From Klebsormidium nitens (lineage: Eukaryota; Streptophyta; Klebsormidiophyceae; Klebsormidiales; Klebsormidiaceae), in assembly GCA_000708835.1 (NCBI GenBank), contig DF236979.1:248001-312000 (forward strand): a stretch of DNA of 64,000 nucleotides. The letters run 5' to 3'. Of the stretch, positions 60,336-64,000 are shown piece after piece (position 1 is the stretch's first letter; each line of letters opens with the position of its first letter). Below the pieces are notes generated by a model. The model saw nothing but the letters and a program-made list of their open reading frames with translations, made no database searches and was not told where the DNA came from. Made by a program: the position numbers and the translations under genes.

Positions 60336-61165
60336 CAGCCGAGTCTTGGCACGAATTGTCACGCCCATTTGCGTGCCAATTATTTGCCAACAATGCAGAT
60401 ACCAATACTGGTATTGAACTCACTGAAGTGGCAGTCTCTTAGTTGTTCTAGTGGCGTTCAACTACAAGAACACAGGCTGAAAGGTGCAGGTCCAGTTAAT
60501 ACACGTCGATCATCTCTGGGCTATCGCCAAGTGTCCGCAAGTTGAGAGGCGGCCTGAAATACCAATTTGAAAACAGGTTTGAGGGTTGATAACCACATGG
60601 GCACGCTTCAGTATAATATTGAATACACAAAGAGTGTCCGATTGACGAGTGGAAAAATCCTACCGTCTTCGACGATGACGTGAGCGTGGAATGTCGGTAT
60701 TCTATGCGTTATGCAACATGCGCTGGCATCATGCACGCTGCACGAGTCGATATGCACTTCTTCGATGTTCAGCCATGTGCCGCAGGGCGTGCATGCTCGG
60801 GTCAGATGCAGCTCCAGATATGCATATGGTCTGTAATCTCTAAGCTTGAGCTCTAGTCTAATTAGTTCTCAGGTTGACATGTGCAACATGCACTTGACTT
60901 CCTTGAGGTTTAACACTTAATGGGGAAACGTGATTGCATGAACTTGTACTAGTAGTCTGGCTGGGCATGCGGAGCGACAGGATGCACGGAACAACAAAGA
61001 GTTCTTCAAGTGCACCGTGTGGTCACTTGCTACGGTAATAGCAACGGCAGGGGTTCATACCCAGCCATAGAGCTCATTGCAAAAATGGTCAACACAACAA
61101 ACACCTCCCTCGCTTCAATATCCGATACCAATAAGAGACTAGCTTTGCAACTATCGTACATGTAC
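60336..61165. other. Convergent intergenic region
   Basis: About 830 bp between two convergent stop codons. No coding or RNA gene recognised. Confidence 0.55.
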
Positions 61166-63966
61166 CTACTCGGCTGAAACAGCAGCCTCGGGAATAACCT
61201 CAGCAGCGGATGCGATCGCTTTCGAGCTCACTTCAGGAGCTGGAAGCGAGGCTGAATCTAGGCTCGGCGTCTGACTAAACTTCTCAATGTAAAAGCTAAG
61301 AGGGGGAACATCTACGCCCGCAACGGTGGAAATAGCAGCGCTGGGAGCCGCAGATGGGGCGTTGCCCAGCAGGTTTAAGCTGGCAACGGCTCCGACAGCC
61401 ACTGCAGCGCCAATCCCTGCAAGACGAACGGTAGGCGTTAAGGGTGGGACAAATCCTACAGAGTGAAACAAGACAAGGGAAGGTGACAAAAGTATGAAGT
61501 GCCGGAATAAAAAGCGAAACAGACAAGATGGAAAAGTCGAACTGGAAGAGAGCAAAGGGCAGTGGGACCTACAAAGTAGCATAGGTATGATATGCGAGGT
61601 GTGGTCCCCACAAAGGGACGACCTGAATCCTGGTTAAGACTGTAGAGCTAGTCTTTTAGTAAACAGCGGAACAGCGTTCAACGCGTCTAGGTTCGTTTCG
61701 GCTTATTTAGTTAGTTTTGCAACCGTCGTCAATGCGTCTAGGTTCGTTTCGGCTTATTTGGTTAGTTTCGCAACCGTCGTCAATTGAGTAGTTGTCCAAC
61801 TGTTGGAAGACCTTAAGCAAACTACGTGTAGAAGCAGCTCTAGGACATGTGACGATATTATATTCTTTGCTTACATTAGTATTCCGACAGGCGGAAAAGT
61901 GCAAGCATGCAGTGCATAAACCCACAAACTTCTGTCTAGGCTGACGAACGTATTTGAGTTCCATTCACTCTGATTAAGGTATCTAGGTACAGGATATCTT
62001 TGTACAAAGTGAACGAAACTGGATACACTTGACAGAGGGCTTTTACAGCTGCAAAGCCCCAAGCTATGACTCGAAACGCCAACGAGATGGTGTAGGAATG
62101 TACAGACTGAAGCTAGGAAGGAAAGCTAATCCTGGTTACGACTGGATTGCTGCCAAGGGCTTAGGTAAGAACATTCGCTCCTGCAGCGCGAAGGGCCCAC
62201 TCACCAAGAAAGACAAGGGTGCTGCTTCCCTGCCCCTCGGTACCTTTCTTCCCCGTGCTAAAAGCGTTGTCTGCGACATAGATTTTCGGCTGCGAAAACG
62301 AGAAAGTACTGAGCTCAGTGCCCTGGAAGCCCCCATCAAAACATTTTTGACCGGATTGTCTTGTGTACCACACGCCACCCATGAGTCTGCCAATGAAAAG
62401 CACTGTCTCTAAACACCTTCCAAGCCGCTCTCTCTCTTCTGACGGACATCGACTACCAGAGAACTGTCTCAGGCGAAACAACAAGTTCGCTAAACCGGCT
62501 GATGATGAGCGAGCGAGTGAGCAGGGCGTCAAGTCCACTCGACTTTCTGAGACTCTTGCCGAACTGCTGCGTGAAGTGCCAGCATCAATGGCACAAGTAA
62601 CACAGCCAACAAGACGGAGTATGACATGCCTCATGTCAGTGCCCTAAATCAGCGACAGTGCGCCAATGTCGCTGCGTCTGCACAACGAGCTTTCACTGAC
62701 CAAGATAAGGAAAACGTGCCTTACCTCAACGGCATAAATGTTCTTTTGCCCCGCTGAGTCAAACTCTGTGTAACCCCACCTCCGATTGTCTGAAGACGGG
62801 CCTCCTCGCCCAAGCGGCCTCACCTGAGAGTGAAATGATGCATTTCGTTCATTCTCGGTCGCAAGTATTTCTGTTTCTGCATTCGTCGCTCGTTTGTCAC
62901 TTGTTTGCTAGGTTGCAGAGAGCAGGGTAACCAGGCAACCGCAGCAAGAGAAAGGACACCTGTGCCATGCTAAGCCCCTGTCAACAAATACAATGCTGAA
63001 GAAAGCGTACAGCCTTGGGGGACAACATTTTTGCAAGAGACTTAAAGTAGGCTTCAAGAATGAGACGCATAGTTTCATGTGGATCGCCTCCCATCGAGAT
63101 CGTTCAAGATGAACGGATGCACCAATGCATAACATATCCTTAGCTGAAGACATGCTGACGAGCCGCCAAAGCATGACGATACGTTCAAGCCTAAAATACG
63201 AACAGTGCCACCGCAAGCAAAGGGCTGATGCCCAACCTCTTCTCGGCAATCTGAAAGGGAACTGTTTGAACAATGGGTAGATTCCAAACCTGCAAAATCT
63301 AAGCAGGGACCAACCCTAAAAGTTGTCCCGACGTTGTGCTGGTTTGCCAGCCTTCTAAGGAAGGCGCCGAATGCGTCTAAGCTCCCGCAAGTTGCATTCC
63401 AGGGTAACAGTAGTAGTTGCTTGGACTTGCTTACATGCAGAACATGCACTGCCCGGGCACTCGACTAATGCTGTTAGCCAGAGACTCCCCGCATCCATTA
63501 CTTTAAATATTTTGTGCATTTCCCACCACATTGTGTCTCCTTCCCACCAAAACATAATCTCCCAAACCTTTTCCCTCATACGCTCCAACTTTTCAAATCA
63601 TAATCGGAACCTTCTGCTTGTAGTAAAACCATCCGCCGCCAACAAGAAAACAAGCTACGGTCTTTACAGAGCCAAAGCTGACAGCTCGATCATCTGGACA
63701 CATGCGACCACTCTCAATGTCAAACAGCACATTCTGCTTGTCCCAGTCCTCACCTCTGTTTGCCCGCCCTCGGACTCGTTCTCCGCCGCCCTCACTATAA
63801 CAGATCTAGCTGCTGGTTGCCTTGTTCTGCTGCCTTGAACTGAAGGAAAGATCCGGCTTGAGGGGCAAGCCGCTGCTCCCTGTGTCAAATGCGAAGCACC
63901 GCTAAGATGCGCCAAACCCGAAACAGAAGACACCGTCTGCCGGGCCGCCGCCGTCATTGTGGCCAT
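61166..63966 (-). CDS. MPH1: MPH1-like thylakoid membrane protein (photosystem II maintenance)
   Basis: Exons, in transcript order: 63966-63754, 62823-62725, 62289-62205 and 61455-61166, giving 228 residues with all phases closing. Residues 1 to about 57 form a Ser/Ala/Arg-rich plastid transit peptide. The conserved centre is RRWGYTEFDSAGQKNIYAVE followed by PKIYVAD. One transmembrane helix lies at about 143-163 (RLAGIGAAVAVGAVASLNLL), then PPLSFYIEKF and a Pro/Ala/Glu-rich tail. From memory the order GYTE, DSAGQ-NI-AVEP-VYV, one helix and LSYYI-KF is that of Arabidopsis MPH1 (At5g07020), a thylakoid protein that supports photosystem II under high light. I could not align it formally. The gene continues no operon; its neighbour is convergent. 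Confidence 0.65.
61679..61783. repeat. 51-bp direct repeat, two copies, intronic
   Basis: The segment beginning gcgtctaggttcgtttcggc and ending caaccgtcgtcaa occurs twice, 51 bp apart, with only a few differences. It lies in the last intron of the MPH1-like gene (62204-61456). Confidence 0.85.
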
Positions 63967-64000
63967 CCTCCCTTTAATCTGCAGAAAGTGCCTTCACAGA

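Noticed and set aside
1-64000. tRNA, rRNA or CRISPR-like arrays
   Set aside because: No tRNA B-box with a matching fold, no rRNA-like stretch and no spaced palindromic repeats were seen. The repeats found are direct, intronic or coding.

Overview
The window is nuclear DNA from a green, plant-lineage eukaryote. Every gene is split by spliceosomal introns (GT donors, mostly CAG acceptors, introns about 0.2 to 1.2 kb). The gene set is plant-like: a plant-type KAPA synthase (biotin), a MATE transporter with the plant-style motif TSTRVAAELGA, a DUF604 (GT31-type) glycosyltransferase, an SLC13/SAC1-like permease as in green algae, a plant-order FAD synthetase-like protein and a thylakoid protein resembling MPH1. 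A streptophyte alga such as Klebsormidium is my best guess; this is inference, not a sequence match.

Layout: (1) 1-6282, + strand, the 3' part of a ParA/MinD-like ATPase with a repetitive C-terminal tail. (2) 8133-9513, - strand, a plastid DnaJ-type zinc-finger protein. (3) 11736-14924, +, a glutathione peroxidase. (4) 16764-22488, -, KAPA synthase with a 250-residue repeat tail ending in a peroxisomal signal. (5) 24372-29268, +, a DUF604 glycosyltransferase. (6) 30517-35497, +, a tail-anchored coiled-coil protein, broken by a 53-base run of N. (7) 37383-44668, +, an anion/sulfate permease of the SLC13 family. (8) 45731-51974, -, a MATE exporter. (9) 53558-60335, +, an FAD synthetase-like fusion of PAPS-reductase and molybdopterin-binding domains. 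(10) 61166-63966, -, an MPH1-like thylakoid protein. I rebuilt the exon chains by hand. Reading phase closes across every junction listed, except at the N gap and at the uncertain 3' end of gene 2. The genes share no operon-like logic; they are independent housekeeping and metabolic loci.

The most striking signal is not a gene. In at least six of the ten genes, one or more splice junctions sit inside a short tandem repeat. The unit (34 to 220 bp) carries the splice site plus the adjoining edge of the exon, and extra copies lie inside the intron. Acceptor-side cases: the ParA gene (two introns), KAPA synthase, the DUF604 gene (four copies) and the permease (about seven copies of about 105 bp). 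Donor-side cases: the permease, MATE and the FAD synthetase-like gene. Each array provides decoy splice sites followed or preceded by recognisable exon sequence. Separately, a short element of about 125 bp with terminal inverted repeats occurs in introns of both the peroxidase and MATE genes.
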